Source: Candidatus Methylomirabilis sp. (GTDB taxonomy: Bacteria > Methylomirabilota > Methylomirabilia > Methylomirabilales > CSP1-5). From it: a stretch of DNA of 32,422 nt. The stretch is from assembly GCA_012974305.1 (NCBI GenBank), contig JAAXQN010000264.1:1-32422 (forward strand). Direction: 5' to 3'. This document shows, in pieces, positions 1 through 8,802 of the stretch. Positions within the stretch are counted from its first letter, which is position 1. Every line of letters starts with the position of its first letter. A program made the translations under genes and the position numbers. The notes below the pieces were generated by a model, which worked only from the letters and a program-made list of their open reading frames with translations, searched no databases and had not been told where the DNA came from.

Positions 1-1625
1 CCCCCCTTCCCCTCTCCCCCCTTCAGCAGGAGGCGCTCCGTCAGATCGAGACAGCGGCCGCCACAGGCCGCTACGTTCCCTTCCTCCTCTTCGGTGTGAC
101 TAACAGTGGTAAGACCGAAATATACCTCCAAGCGATTGAGGGGGTTGTCAAACACGGAAGGCAGGCCTTAGTCCTGGTCCCAGAGATCGCCCTCACGCCA
201 AGGGCTGCGGAAAGATTCCGGGGCCGCTTCGGGGACCGGGTCGCTTTGTTGCACAGTGCACTGACGCCGGGGGAGCGACTCGACCAGTGGCTTCGCATCC
301 GAGGAGGAGAAGCGGACATCGTGGTCGGAGCCCGATCTGCCGTCTTCGCCCCTCTGTCCCGCCTCGGGATAGTCGTCGTGGATGAAGAGCACGACCCCGC
401 GTATAAACAAGAGGACACGCCCCGATACCATGGCAGGGATGTGGCGCTGCTCCGGGGTGACATGTGGTCCTGTCCGGTTCTCCTGGGCTCGGCCACCCCT
501 TCGCTCGAAAGTTTTCACCGCACGAAAGTCGGCCCGTACCGGTTACTCTCGATTCCCGTGCGCATCGGGGAGGGAGTGCTCCCCAAGATCACGGTGGTAG
601 ATCTGCGCCAGGAGCCGAAGGTGCCTCGGCAACGCCTCATTCTCTCTCGATTCCTCCAAGACCGAATCCGTGACCGCCTCGGCCGCCAAGAGCAAGTCCT
701 GCTGCTGTTGAACCGGCGGGGCTTTGCCACTTCCCTCCTTTGTCGCGATTGTGGCTACCTCATGCAATGCCCCCACTGCAGCGTTGCCCTCACCTTTCAC
801 CGCGGAGCCGGACTCCTACGGTGCCATCACTGCGATCATCAACAGCGAGCGCCCGATCACTGTTCTGGCTGCGGTAGTGCGAACCTTCGGCAGCTCGGAA
901 TCGGCACAGAGCAGGTGGAGCGGGAGCTGCGAAACCTTTTTCCCCAAGCCCGGATCGCACGGATGGACCGGGATACCACGGCCGGCCGCCAGGGGCATCA
1001 CCTCCTCTTACAGCGGCTGGAACACGGGGATCTGGACATCGTGGTCGGCACGCAGATGATCGCGAAGGGGCACGACTATCCGAACGTCACCCTCGTGGGG
1101 GTACTTTCGGCTGATATCGGTCTGAACCTCCCGGACTTCCGAGCGGGAGAGCGAACCTTTGCGCTCCTCATGCAGATGGCGGGCCGATCTGGAAGGGGTC
1201 CGCTGCCGGGGGAGGCCGTGATCCAGACATACAACCCCGATCATTACTGCATCAAGGCAGCCTTGGACCAGGATTTCCTCTCGTTTATTCAACAAGAGCT
1301 TCAACCGCGCCGAGAGCGAAATCTCCCCCCCTTTACTCGCCTCATCCACCTCGTCATCTCGAGCCCGAAGGAGTCCGTGGCAGCTGAGGGGGCCCAACAG
1401 CTTTGCACGGTCCTCCGGCAGGACCCCATCACCGCCGAGATCGATGGCCCTGCCCCCGCCCCCCTCTCACGCCTCCGGGGTCGATTCCGCTGGCACCTTT
1501 TCGTCAAGGGACCATCGGACGCTCCCCCCAGTCAGAAGGTGATGACCGCGCTCGAAGACTTCTCAACACCCAAGGGAGGATCGGTCCAGGTGGAGATCGA
1601 CGTGGATCCCGTTGACATCCTTTGA
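1..1625 (+). CDS. priA: Primosomal protein N' (replication restart helicase PriA), 5'-truncated
   Basis: PriA is the superfamily 2 3'-to-5' helicase that reloads the replisome at stalled forks. The reading frame is open from base 3, upstream of the GTG at 96 given in the ORF track, and reads straight into the Walker A motif GVTNSGKTE, so the true start lies outside the window and the N-terminal DNA-binding domain is missing. Visible motifs are the Walker A, the DEEH box (VVVDEEHDPAYKQ), the zinc-binding insertion with paired CxxC motifs (CRDCG, CPHC, CHHC, CSGCG), and helicase motifs V/VI (GTQMIAKGHDYP, QMAGRSGRG). Walker A has Asn where PriA usually has Gly (GVTGSGKTE); the GxxxxGKT pattern is intact. 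The gene ends just before a new promoter, so the following genes are probably transcribed independently. Confidence 0.96.
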   Translation, partial: PLPLSPLQQEALRQIETAAATGRYVPFLLFGVTNSGKTEIYLQAIEGVVKHGRQALVLVPEIALTPRAAERFRGRFGDRVALLHSALTPGERLDQWLRIRGGEADIVVGARSAVFAPLSRLGIVVVDEEHDPAYKQEDTPRYHGRDVALLRGDMWSCPVLLGSATPSLESFHRTKVGPYRLLSIPVRIGEGVLPKITVVDLRQEPKVPRQRLILSRFLQDRIRDRLGRQEQVLLLLNRRGFATSLLCRDCGYLMQCPHCSVALTFHRGAGLLRCHHCDHQQRAPDHCSGCGSANLRQLGIGTEQVERELRNLFPQARIARMDRDTTAGRQGHHLLLQRLEHGDLDIVVGTQMIAKGHDYPNVTLVGVLSADIGLNLPDFRAGERTFALLMQMAGRSGRGPLPGEAVIQTYNPDHYCIKAALDQDFLSFIQQELQPRRERNLPPFTRLIHLVISSPKESVAAEGAQQLCTVLRQDPITAEIDGPAPAPLSRLRGRFRWHLFVKGPSDAPPSQKVMTALEDFSTPKGGSVQVEIDVDPVDIL

Positions 1626-1646
1626 CCGTTTCTTCCACTGTATTTA

Positions 1647-1674
1647 TTGACATTTATCGGCATTTTGCTATATT
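1647..1674 (+). promoter_or_regulatory. Sigma70-type promoter with extended -10, upstream of the HEAT/HD-GYP genes
   Basis: A perfect -35 TTGACA (1647-1652) is followed after 16 bp by TATATT (1669-1674), preceded by TGC, which makes an extended -10 (TGnTATATT). The predicted transcription start is near 1681. This argues against the TTG start at 1622 in the ORF track and favours the ATG at 1730. Confidence 0.75.
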
Positions 1675-1729
1675 CCACCTAGGCGCCAGTCAGAATGCGC
1701 CGGTGGTGGCAAGGGCGGAAAAACCGAGG

Positions 1730-3343
1730 ATGGCCACGGACGAAAGCAGAGATCGTCAAGCGGAGGCATCTCTTGGCCGCGAGCTGGCAGAGATTCTCGT
1801 CGGCATTAGAAAGGCTACCAAAGTTTTTCTCACCTACACGGGCAACCACCCAGCCAGGGCCCGGGCGCTCGATGACCCCCACAAAAGGATCGCAAACCTC
1901 TTAACCCGGCAGGCTCCCCTCTCCCTCCGCATTGGCCGCGACGGCTTCTTTCATGGCGAAACCCTCGTAGGCCAGGACCATCCCCTCCTCCGTGGCTTCA
2001 CCCATGAGCTATTCCTCCGAGGCATTCGGACGATCTTTTTCCTCCCTGGGATTCGCCTCGAAGATCTTCAGCATCTTACGGAACTCTTTGTCGTGGATTC
2101 GGCGGACCTATCCCGGCAGGGGGGAGCCAGGGCCTTCCTTCAGAAGCGTGGAGCAACCACGGTACAGCTGGAGGACTTCGACTTCACATTCACCGAGAAG
2201 CCTCCGGAACCGACACCGGAGGTCCTCCCAACGAAACCGACCGAGCAGCTCGAACCCGATCCGGTGCAACCGACCCCACCCCAAAGCGTTACGGAAGCAG
2301 CCGAGGAAGAGGAAGCCCAGCCTGACCTGGAGGGACTCATCATCGAACTCAAAAAAACGGACCGGCCAGCGCGGTACGAGCATCTGACGCAAGAGCTCTG
2401 CCAGTGGGCGCGCGAGGCGTTGGCCCGGGGTGAAGTCAATCCTTGCCTCCGGGTCATGACTGCCCTTGCCTCGGAACTCCAACCCTCGGGCGCCAAGGAT
2501 GAGACGGTAACGCGCTATGCCCGTGAAGGCATTCTCTCCCTGTTAGGCGAAACAGGCCCTCAGCCCGTGATTGAGGATTTCTGTCGAGGGGGGGCGGTCC
2601 CGGAGGACGATCTGGTCCAGCTCTTGCTTACGTTGAATGAGGAGATGACTGGGCCAATGCTCAAGCAGCTTTTGGTTGAGGAACAGACTGCGGCGCGGCG
2701 GAAGCTGACGGATTTCCTGCCCCGAATGGGTACCCATTTTCAACGGGCCGTGATATCGGAATTTTCCGCACCGTCCTGGGAAACGGTTCGGCGCCTGCTC
2801 CCCCTGCTCCTTAAGCTGTCAACACCTGACGTCCAACACATCCTCCTGAAAATCGTCCGGCACTCGGATCCCCGCATCCGCCGGGAGGTCATCAGGAATT
2901 TTGGACCCATGGATCCTAGGGTGGCACGCTCGCCTTTGCTCGCCGCATTACAAGACACCGACACCTCTGTGCGACAGACAGCCATGGCGGCTCTCGGGGG
3001 GATAAAGTTGAAGGAGGCTGTGCCGATGCTTCGGCAGATTGCCGAAGAGCGACCGGGAATTCGAGAACTGGAAGAGCAGAAGGCGGCCATCGCGGTGCTC
3101 GGGACCATCGGGGACCCCCAGGCGCTCCCAACCCTCATCGCGATCCTGCGCCGGAAACAATGGTTCTCCCGCAAGGCGATAGAGGACCTTCGACTGGCTG
3201 CCGCCCACGCCCTCGGTGAGTTGGGCGGGGCGGATGCCACTGAGGCATTGCGGGCGGTCGCACAATCGGCTCGTCCCGACCTGAGGCAGGCGTGTGAAAT
3301 GGCCCTGGGTCGCGCACAGCCCTCCGAAGGGGAAACTCGATGA
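1730..3343 (+). CDS. HEAT-repeat protein with an N-terminal domain shared with the HD-GYP neighbour
   Basis: A 537-residue protein of unknown exact function, probably a cytoplasmic scaffold or regulator. The first ~150 residues form a domain that resembles the N-terminus of the next gene: both carry an HPA...AL motif, an IR-or-IQ...FFLPG/SFLKG motif followed by E(D/E)L..L, and a K(R/Q)G(A/G)T ending. A Pro/Glu-rich linker follows, then helical repeats; the last ~200 residues are clear HEAT/PBS-lyase-type repeats (for example RREVIRNFGPMDPRVARSP, TSVRQTAMAALG, RLAAAHALGELGGADATEAL). I chose ATG 1730 because it lies downstream of the promoter and is the first ATG in the transcript; a Shine-Dalgarno is weak (ccgagg directly before it). 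The stop overlaps the next start as ATGA, implying translational coupling. Confidence 0.8.
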   Translation: MATDESRDRQAEASLGRELAEILVGIRKATKVFLTYTGNHPARARALDDPHKRIANLLTRQAPLSLRIGRDGFFHGETLVGQDHPLLRGFTHELFLRGIRTIFFLPGIRLEDLQHLTELFVVDSADLSRQGGARAFLQKRGATTVQLEDFDFTFTEKPPEPTPEVLPTKPTEQLEPDPVQPTPPQSVTEAAEEEEAQPDLEGLIIELKKTDRPARYEHLTQELCQWAREALARGEVNPCLRVMTALASELQPSGAKDETVTRYAREGILSLLGETGPQPVIEDFCRGGAVPEDDLVQLLLTLNEEMTGPMLKQLLVEEQTAARRKLTDFLPRMGTHFQRAVISEFSAPSWETVRRLLPLLLKLSTPDVQHILLKIVRHSDPRIRREVIRNFGPMDPRVARSPLLAALQDTDTSVRQTAMAALGGIKLKEAVPMLRQIAEERPGIRELEEQKAAIAVLGTIGDPQALPTLIAILRRKQWFSRKAIEDLRLAAAHALGELGGADATEALRAVAQSARPDLRQACEMALGRAQPSEGETR

Positions 3344-4773
3344 CAGTGCAACCATTCGACGCTGAACAGTTCCTCCTCAGCCTGAACGCCGCCTGGAAGA
3401 ATCTTGGCCTGTATTCCCCTACCCATCCGGCCACCACGACCGCCCTCCAAAAGGTCCACGAAGCTCTCGAGAGGCTGCTCGGGGGGGGAGCGCGGATCAC
3501 CCTCGGCGTACTCCATGACACCCTGGTCGTTGAAGGAACGCCGTTCACGGCGAAGGCTGACCTTGCCGAGAAACTCGTGGTCCGGCTCCAGCAAGCGGAG
3601 ATCCAGGGGGTGAGCTTCCTGAAAGGCTGCACAGTGGAGGAACTCCGGCGCCTCGTCGAGGCACTCGCGCGGGACATTAAAGGGCTTGAAATCGAACAGG
3701 ACCTCAAAAAACAGGGAGGTACCCATATCCTCCTTGTGGGCGTCGCGGAGGAGCAGCCTGAAGTAAGAGCCGAGGAGGTTGTACCCCAGCAAGAACAAGT
3801 CGTGGACATGCAACAAGAAGAGGCGATGTCCCTGGAACAGGCAGGGGTCATTTACAGTCGTGCCCTGCAGACCATCCGAAATGTCTTCCAGGATGTCCGC
3901 CTGGGGAAAGTTCCATCCCTGAGCGAGGTGCAACAAGCTGTCGAAGAGGTCGTCGGTGGCATCTTAAAGGGAAAACACTCCCTCCTGGCCCTGACCATGA
4001 TCAAGAGCTACGACGAGTACCTCTTCAATCATTCGGTGAATGTGGGGACGTTAGCCATGGCCTTGGGAGAGAGCATAGGACTTGATGCTCCGGCCCTGAA
4101 GGAACTGGGGCTGGGTGGGCTGCTCCACGACCTTGGAAAAATTCGCATCCCTGAGGAGGTTACCCGCAAACCCGGAAAGCTCACCGATGAAGAGTGGGCA
4201 CTCATGAAGTCGCACCCGGATGAGGGAGTGCATCTTCTCAAGGAGATGGGGGTCACCTCAGAGATCGCCCTTCACGTGGTCCGGGAACATCACACGCGAC
4301 ACGACCGGACGGGGTATCCCACTGTGACTCCTGACGAGAAGATCCATCCCTATTCAATGCTGATTACCCTTGCCGATTCGTACGACGCCCTCACCACCGT
4401 CCGACCTTACCAGCGGACCTTCGAACCCAACGAGGCCATCACGTTGATGAAGACCCTATCCGGAAGCACCTTCGATCCCGAGGTACTCGAACGCTTTGTC
4501 GAGATGCTCGGCATCTACCCGCCGGGAACGGCAGTCCGTCTGACAACGAGGGAGATCGCGGTGGTCACGCGTCCGAGGCCAGAGGAAATCGCTCGTCCAT
4601 GGGTGCGAATTGTCCGGGACCCCGAGGGAAACATCGCGGACGGGCCGGAGGTCAGCCTGATGGAGTGGGACACCGAGGCGGAAGACTTCACCCGGTCGAT
4701 TGCCGTCGCCGTCGATCCAGTCATCCATGGGATCGATGTTGCGAAGGTATTACAAGGAAAGGGTGTTACGTAG
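3340..4773 (+). CDS. HD-GYP domain protein, probable cyclic-di-GMP phosphodiesterase
   Basis: A 477-residue protein. The N-terminal ~125 residues match the domain at the start of the upstream HEAT protein. A mid-region helix leads into an HD-GYP domain (about residues 220-400). Its metal-site landmarks are present: the His of FNHSVNV, LLHDLGK (H263, D264), SHP, EHH (H317, H318) and LADSYDALT, plus KxGYP-like RTGYP (G325). The usual HHExxDGxGYP is changed to HHTRHDRTGYP, so Glu and Gly are replaced, but the metal ligands remain and activity is plausible. HD-GYP proteins hydrolyse c-di-GMP to pGpG/GMP; activity here is inferred. The start overlaps the upstream stop by 4 nt. The 3' end overlaps the convergent HEAT gene by 8 nt. 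A PilZ gene at 25.9 kb shows the same signalling system nearby. Confidence 0.9.
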   Translation: MTVQPFDAEQFLLSLNAAWKNLGLYSPTHPATTTALQKVHEALERLLGGGARITLGVLHDTLVVEGTPFTAKADLAEKLVVRLQQAEIQGVSFLKGCTVEELRRLVEALARDIKGLEIEQDLKKQGGTHILLVGVAEEQPEVRAEEVVPQQEQVVDMQQEEAMSLEQAGVIYSRALQTIRNVFQDVRLGKVPSLSEVQQAVEEVVGGILKGKHSLLALTMIKSYDEYLFNHSVNVGTLAMALGESIGLDAPALKELGLGGLLHDLGKIRIPEEVTRKPGKLTDEEWALMKSHPDEGVHLLKEMGVTSEIALHVVREHHTRHDRTGYPTVTPDEKIHPYSMLITLADSYDALTTVRPYQRTFEPNEAITLMKTLSGSTFDPEVLERFVEMLGIYPPGTAVRLTTREIAVVTRPRPEEIARPWVRIVRDPEGNIADGPEVSLMEWDTEAEDFTRSIAVAVDPVIHGIDVAKVLQGKGVT

Positions 4774-5386
4774 AAGGGCTGATCCCCTTACGCTCTCCCG
4801 CCTCTGCTGCCCGGACCCCCAGGTGACCCAGGGCCTCCGCGACTCGCTGACGAATCGTTGGCGCGCCATCCATCAAGAAAGGGAGGAGCACCTCAATAGC
4901 GCGGATGTCTCCCTGCCGGCCGAGGGTGGTGATCAGCGCTTCCCGCGTTGGACCGGATGACTGCTGCAGCTTCGGGGTGAGGATCTCCGAAAGTCTTGGT
5001 TCCCGAAGGTCGCCCAGGGCCTCCAGGATGAGGATCTTGACATCGGGACTCGGATCGTCCAAGGTCTGAATGAAGTGTTCCACGACTCGAGGGTCTCGGG
5101 TCGGAGCGAGGAGCTTCACTGCAGCGGCTCGGACATCTACGTGTGGGGACTTTAACGCCTTGAGCAGAATCGCGAAGGCCTTTTCCCCGCCGATATTCCC
5201 CACAGCGTACACCGCCCGAAGGGCTTCAGGCGTGTCATCGGACTCGGCCCTCGCCGCCAGACGCTCCAGTGCGGACACCCCTTCGATGCGCTCCATCGCT
5301 TGAGCTGCTTCGGTCCGTACGCTCTGCTCCTGATCCCGAAGAGCAAGGGTCAGGGCCAGTCGGATACGCATGAGGGTTTCTTCCAT
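4766..5386 (-). CDS. Small HEAT-repeat protein
   Basis: A 206-residue protein made almost entirely of HEAT/PBS-lyase repeats of about 31 residues, such as SVRTEAAQAMERIEG, DVRAAAVKLLAPTRDPRVV and TIRQRVAEALGHLGV. No enzymatic motif or signal peptide is seen, so a cytoplasmic protein-protein adaptor is most likely. The ATG at 5386 is preceded by a strong ribosome binding site (GGAGG, 5 nt spacing) and a candidate promoter. It converges on and overlaps the HD-GYP gene by 8 nt. A second HEAT protein lies on the other side of HD-GYP, so three neighbouring genes may act on one process, but this is inference. Confidence 0.85.
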   Translation of the reverse strand: MEETLMRIRLALTLALRDQEQSVRTEAAQAMERIEGVSALERLAARAESDDTPEALRAVYAVGNIGGEKAFAILLKALKSPHVDVRAAAVKLLAPTRDPRVVEHFIQTLDDPSPDVKILILEALGDLREPRLSEILTPKLQQSSGPTREALITTLGRQGDIRAIEVLLPFLMDGAPTIRQRVAEALGHLGVRAAEAGERKGISPST

Positions 5387-5418
5387 GACTGCCTCCGGCC
5401 GGAGCTGAGTGCGGAGGA

Positions 5419-5447
5419 ACCTTACTAAATCTATTGAAGCGTGTCAA
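5419..5447 (-). promoter_or_regulatory. Candidate sigma70 promoter for the small HEAT gene
   Basis: On the minus strand a perfect TTGACA (plus-strand 5442-5447) is followed after 17 bp by TAAGGT (5419-5424), a 3/6 match to the -10 consensus. The predicted start is about 25 nt upstream of the ATG at 5386. Confidence 0.45.
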
Positions 5448-5484
5448 GGAAACGGAGTTGAGAGGAAAAGGGGAGAAGAAATCG

Positions 5485-6369
5485 ATGGAGAAGTTCACCC
5501 TCGGGATCGCCCAGGTCTGTCCGGCGCTGGGGGACCTGGACAGAAATCTCGCCCTCCACGACAAGATCCTGCGCGAGGCAGCGAGGCAGGGGGTGGACCT
5601 TCTCCTCTTTCCGGAACTCTCCCTCACCGGGTACTTCCTCAAAGACATGGTCCCCTCAGTCGCCCTCACTCCCCGGGACCCCCGGCTCAACGCACTCAAG
5701 GAGATGAGCCGAGAGATGGCCATCGTCGTCGGGCTCGTGGAGGAGTCCTCCGACCATCGCTTCTTCAACGCCGCAGCGTATTTGGAAGACGGGAAAATTC
5801 GCCACCTGCACCGAAAGTTTTACCTCCCCACCTACGGCATCTTTGATGAACGTCGCTATTTCGCCCAAGGGGAGACCGTTCGGGCTTTTGATACCCGATT
5901 TGGCCGAATGGCCCTTACGATCTGTGAGGACCTGTGGCATCCCGCCGTTCCCTACATCGCTGCTCTGGACGGCGCCGAACTGATCCTCTGTATATCTGCC
6001 AGTCCCGGCCGGGGGCTTTTGCCGGAGGGGACGTTTGCCAATGCGGCTGCCTGGGAGCACCTAAACCGCACTTACGCCCGGCTCTTTACCTGCGTGCTCT
6101 GCTACTGTAACCGAGTCGGGTACGAGGACGGCGCCTGCTTTTGGGGAGGCTCTGAGGTCATCGGACCGACCGGAGATGTCCTACTCAAGGCGCCTCAACT
6201 CGAGGAACAGCTTCTCCACGTGGCCGTTGACCGCCGGGAGGTCCGACGAGAGCGGATTGCGAATCCCCTGCTGCGGGACGAGCGGTTGGACCTGACGGTG
6301 CGGGAGCTGCAGCGAATTACTCGGGAACTGCAGCGAATACTTCGGCTTCGTGCGGAAGGGACCCCATGA
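5485..6369 (+). CDS. Nitrilase-superfamily protein, probable glutaminase partner of NAD synthetase
   Basis: A 294-residue carbon-nitrogen hydrolase. The Glu-Lys-Cys triad is visible: E44 ([10 protein letters not shown]), K111 (HRKFYLP) and C147 (TICEDLW). It closely resembles the N-terminal glutaminase domain of glutamine-dependent NAD synthetases, which releases ammonia for NAD formation. Here it is a separate gene overlapping the synthetase gene by 4 nt (ATGA), so the two proteins probably form a complex. I chose ATG 5485 over the TTG at 5434 because aggggag lies at proper spacing before it and homology begins at once (EKFTLGIAQ). An alternative is a stand-alone amidase, but the coupling with nadE makes the NAD role more likely. 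Confidence 0.88.
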   Translation: MEKFTLGIAQVCPALGDLDRNLALHDKILREAARQGVDLLLFPELSLTGYFLKDMVPSVALTPRDPRLNALKEMSREMAIVVGLVEESSDHRFFNAAAYLEDGKIRHLHRKFYLPTYGIFDERRYFAQGETVRAFDTRFGRMALTICEDLWHPAVPYIAALDGAELILCISASPGRGLLPEGTFANAAAWEHLNRTYARLFTCVLCYCNRVGYEDGACFWGGSEVIGPTGDVLLKAPQLEEQLLHVAVDRREVRRERIANPLLRDERLDLTVRELQRITRELQRILRLRAEGTP

Positions 6370-7205
6370 ACGCCTCGACCATCACCCCGGAACTCACTTT
6401 GGATTGGGATCTCTGTACCAAGATCTTGACCGGGTTCATCCAAAGTGAAGTCCAGCGAGCCGGCTTCCATCGGGTGGTCGTCGGGGTCTCGGGTGGGCTG
6501 GACTCTTCGCTCTCCGTAACCTTAGCAGCGGCCGCCCTGAGCCCCGGCAACGTGTGGGGAGTCAGCATGCCCTACAAGGCTTCGAACCCCGAAAGCCTTT
6601 CCCATGCTCGACTCATCGCGGAGTGGCTCGGGATCAATTTCCTTCAGGTGGACATTACCCCGCAGATCGATGCGTATTTTACCGCGTTGCCGGATGCGGA
6701 TCATATCCGACGGGGGAACAAGATGGCCCGGGAACGGATGACCGTTCTGTATGACCATTCCGCCCACCTAGGGGCTTTAGTTTTGGGCACGAGCAACAAG
6801 ACGGAACTCCTCCTGGGCTACGGCACGCTTTACGGAGACATGGCCTCGGCCCTCAATCCTATCGGAGATCTCTACAAAACCCAGGTACGATGGCTGGCCC
6901 GGCATCTCAAGGTCCCAGCCGAGATACTCGAAAAAACGCCCAGCGCCGACCTGTGGGTGGGACAGACTGATGAGGAGGAGCTGGGCTTTACGTACGAGGC
7001 GGTGGATCGCCTCTTATACTACATGGTGGATCGACGGTACGAACTCCCCGACCTGACTGAACTCGGCTTCGACGCCCACTTTGTTGAGGCAGTCTTCCAC
7101 AGGGTTAAATCGTCCCAGTACAAGCGGCGGCCACCGGTCATTGCCAAGGTCTCGGTCCGGACCATTGATCGAGACTTCCGCTACCCTCGCGATTGGGGCC
7201 TCTGA
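6366..7205 (+). CDS. nadE: NAD(+) synthetase, ATP pyrophosphatase subunit
   Basis: A 279-residue enzyme that amidates nicotinic acid adenine dinucleotide to NAD+ with ATP. The PP-loop SGGLDSS lies near residue 42; [18 protein letters not shown] and the deamido-NAD binding segment [16 protein letters not shown] are typical of NadE. Its length fits the ammonia-using single-domain form, yet the start overlaps the upstream nitrilase stop, so glutamine is probably the physiological nitrogen donor through that partner. Most bacteria that use glutamine have the two domains fused; here they are split. Confidence 0.95.
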   Translation: MNASTITPELTLDWDLCTKILTGFIQSEVQRAGFHRVVVGVSGGLDSSLSVTLAAAALSPGNVWGVSMPYKASNPESLSHARLIAEWLGINFLQVDITPQIDAYFTALPDADHIRRGNKMARERMTVLYDHSAHLGALVLGTSNKTELLLGYGTLYGDMASALNPIGDLYKTQVRWLARHLKVPAEILEKTPSADLWVGQTDEEELGFTYEAVDRLLYYMVDRRYELPDLTELGFDAHFVEAVFHRVKSSQYKRRPPVIAKVSVRTIDRDFRYPRDWGL

Positions 7206-7206
7206 T

Positions 7207-7303
7207 CAGTTCAGGGTTCAGGGTTGAGGTTCAGGACCTAGCCTCGATGGTCCACAGATTGCACCTCGTCTGCACGATGAACCATCAACTCTGAACCATA
7301 AAC
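7207..7303. repeat. Imperfect palindromic intergenic repeat, family A (copy 1)
   Basis: The left arm (cagttcagggttcagggttg) is made of TTCAGGGT-like units. The right arm, on the opposite strand, reads GGTTCAGAGTTGATGGTTC, so the pair can form a large imperfect hairpin. The same motifs recur at 17297-17426. It fills the gap between nadE and ald. Confidence 0.6.
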
Positions 7304-7315
7304 GGAAAAAGTTAA

Positions 7316-8428
7316 ATGATTATTGGTGTGCCGAAAGAGGTCAAAGACCAGGAACATCGGGTGGCGATGATCCCGGCCGGGGTCCAGATGATGACCGCCA
7401 AGGGACACCTCGTGCTCATCGAACATGTGGCGGGAGCAGGTGCCGGGATCATGGACGAGGAGTACGCCGAGGTGGGGGCGGAACTTGTCGCTACGGCGTC
7501 CGAAATTTATGCCCGGGCCGAGATGATCTGCAAAGTGAAGGAACCCGTGCCGAGTGAGTACGAGATCCTCCGGTCTGGCCAGATTCTCTTTACCTTCCTC
7601 CATCTCGCTCCATCCCTGGAACTCACCCAGGCCCTCCTGAAGCGTGAGGTGGTGGGGATTGCGTATGAAACCGTCGAAATGGACGATGGTCACAAGCCAC
7701 TGCTCGAGCCGATGAGCGAGATCGCCGGTCGTATGGCCCTGCCCATCGCTGCCCACTACCTCTCAAATCCTCTCGGGGGACGGGGAGTACTGCTCAGTGG
7801 CGTACCCGGGGTTCCACCCGCCACCGTCACCATCTTGGGAGGTGGGATCGTCGGCTACAACGCAGCCAGGATGGCGGCAGGAATGGGCGCCTCAGCCTCT
7901 CTTTTAGAGATAGACCCTTCAAGGATGCGGTCGCTGGATGAGGTCCTCCCACCCAACGCGACCACCCTGATGTCCAACCAACTGAACATTGAGGAATGCC
8001 TGAGGCAAGCCGATGTCCTCGTGGGTGCCGTCTATATCCCCGGAGCCAGGGCACCCCACCTCGTGACCCGGGACATGTTGAAGCTCATGAAACCTGGCTC
8101 GATCATTGTCGATGTCGCAGTGGATCAAGGGGGATGCGTAGAGACGACCCGTCCCACGACGCACAGCGACCCGGTCTACCAGGTAAACGGCATCCTCCAC
8201 TACTGCGTGGCCAACATGCCCGGCGCCTACGGCCGCACTGCCACCTTTGCCCTTACCAACGCCAGCCTTCCCTTCGTCCTCGACATCGCTGAGAAGGGAT
8301 GGAAGCGAGCGGCTCAGATGCAGCCTGAGCTCGCCAAGGGGCTGAACGTGATCCACGGCAACGTCACCTACCCGGCCGTGGCCGAGGCCCACGGGATGGA
8401 GTACGTCCCCGCCTCCAAATTCTTCTGA
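7316..8428 (+). CDS. ald: Alanine dehydrogenase
   Basis: A 370-residue enzyme interconverting L-alanine and pyruvate plus ammonium with NAD(H). It begins with the family signature MIIGVPKEVKDQEHRVA. The pyruvate-binding Lys (K75 in CKVKEP) and catalytic His (H96 in FTFLHLAP) sit at the standard positions, the Rossmann loop is VTILGGGIVGYNAA, and the catalytic Asp lies in VDVAVDQGG. Full length for the family. The ribosome binding site is weak (ggaaaaagttaa). It stands alone between a repeat and convergent bactofilin genes. Confidence 0.97.
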   Translation: MIIGVPKEVKDQEHRVAMIPAGVQMMTAKGHLVLIEHVAGAGAGIMDEEYAEVGAELVATASEIYARAEMICKVKEPVPSEYEILRSGQILFTFLHLAPSLELTQALLKREVVGIAYETVEMDDGHKPLLEPMSEIAGRMALPIAAHYLSNPLGGRGVLLSGVPGVPPATVTILGGGIVGYNAARMAAGMGASASLLEIDPSRMRSLDEVLPPNATTLMSNQLNIEECLRQADVLVGAVYIPGARAPHLVTRDMLKLMKPGSIIVDVAVDQGGCVETTRPTTHSDPVYQVNGILHYCVANMPGAYGRTATFALTNASLPFVLDIAEKGWKRAAQMQPELAKGLNVIHGNVTYPAVAEAHGMEYVPASKFF

Positions 8429-8490
8429 GACTCTAAGCAATCGCCCTTACTCAATATTCCCCAGTAGAATCGCAAGGCGAATCAAACAGA

Positions 8491-8532
8491 TAAAAACACC
8501 ACGGGCGCCGAGGATGCCCCCGACGCCCGTGG
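8491..8532 (-). terminator. Intrinsic terminator ending the leftward bactofilin transcript
   Basis: On the minus strand the 9-bp stem CCACGGGCG/CGCCCGTGG (plus-strand 8524-8532 with 8499-8507) is followed by tgttttta. On the plus strand there is no U-tract, so it terminates leftward transcription from the bactofilin side. Confidence 0.8.
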
Positions 8533-8700
8533 GAGCCGTACTGCTAAACAGGCTCCTACCCTGTTGATTTAGGCACGATACTGACCGGTTCTGAGTCCTT
8601 GATGGCCTGCCGACATCCGAGCGGTTGTCGGAATATGTGTACTGAATCTTGGCGCGGTCCCGAGGCCCAGTCCGCGGGCAATAGTAAGAAAGAGACTTGA
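8533..8700 (-). other. Structured non-coding stretch, long 3' UTR or candidate small RNA
   Basis: Between the last bactofilin stop (8803) and the terminator lie about 270 nt with no convincing gene. Read leftward it holds several hairpins: CCGACA/TGTCGG (near 8612-8633), and two that exclude each other because they share CC, namely CTAA..ACAGG/CCTGT..TTAG and GGAGCC/GGCTCC just before the terminator. I could not match it to 6S, RNase P, SRP or tmRNA by eye. A long structured 3' UTR is an equally good explanation. Apart from this, 8429-8802 holds only the terminator. Confidence 0.35.
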
Positions 8701-8802
8701 TCAAAGAGCTGGAGGGAAAGGCGGAACCTTACGAGGGAACGCAGGCAGGCTGAGGTTGCAATCGAGCTTCTCGCAGCAGGCTTCTCGGCGGGGCAGGATC
8801 TA

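Noticed and set aside
1622-1729. TTG start of the HEAT protein at 1622 in the ORF track
   Set aside because: The segment contains the promoter (TTGACA-16-TATATT) and a predicted transcription start near 1681; ATG 1730 is preferred.
2740-3936. 398-residue minus-strand ORF
   Set aside because: Antisense shadow of the HEAT and HD-GYP genes; no family motif and no ribosome binding site.
8533-8700. 6S RNA, SRP RNA, RNase P RNA or tmRNA
   Set aside because: Conserved cores of these RNAs were looked for on both strands and not recognised; only generic structure can be claimed.
8447-8704. 85-residue minus-strand ORF
   Set aside because: Runs through the terminator and the structured stretch; TTG start without ribosome binding site and no family features.
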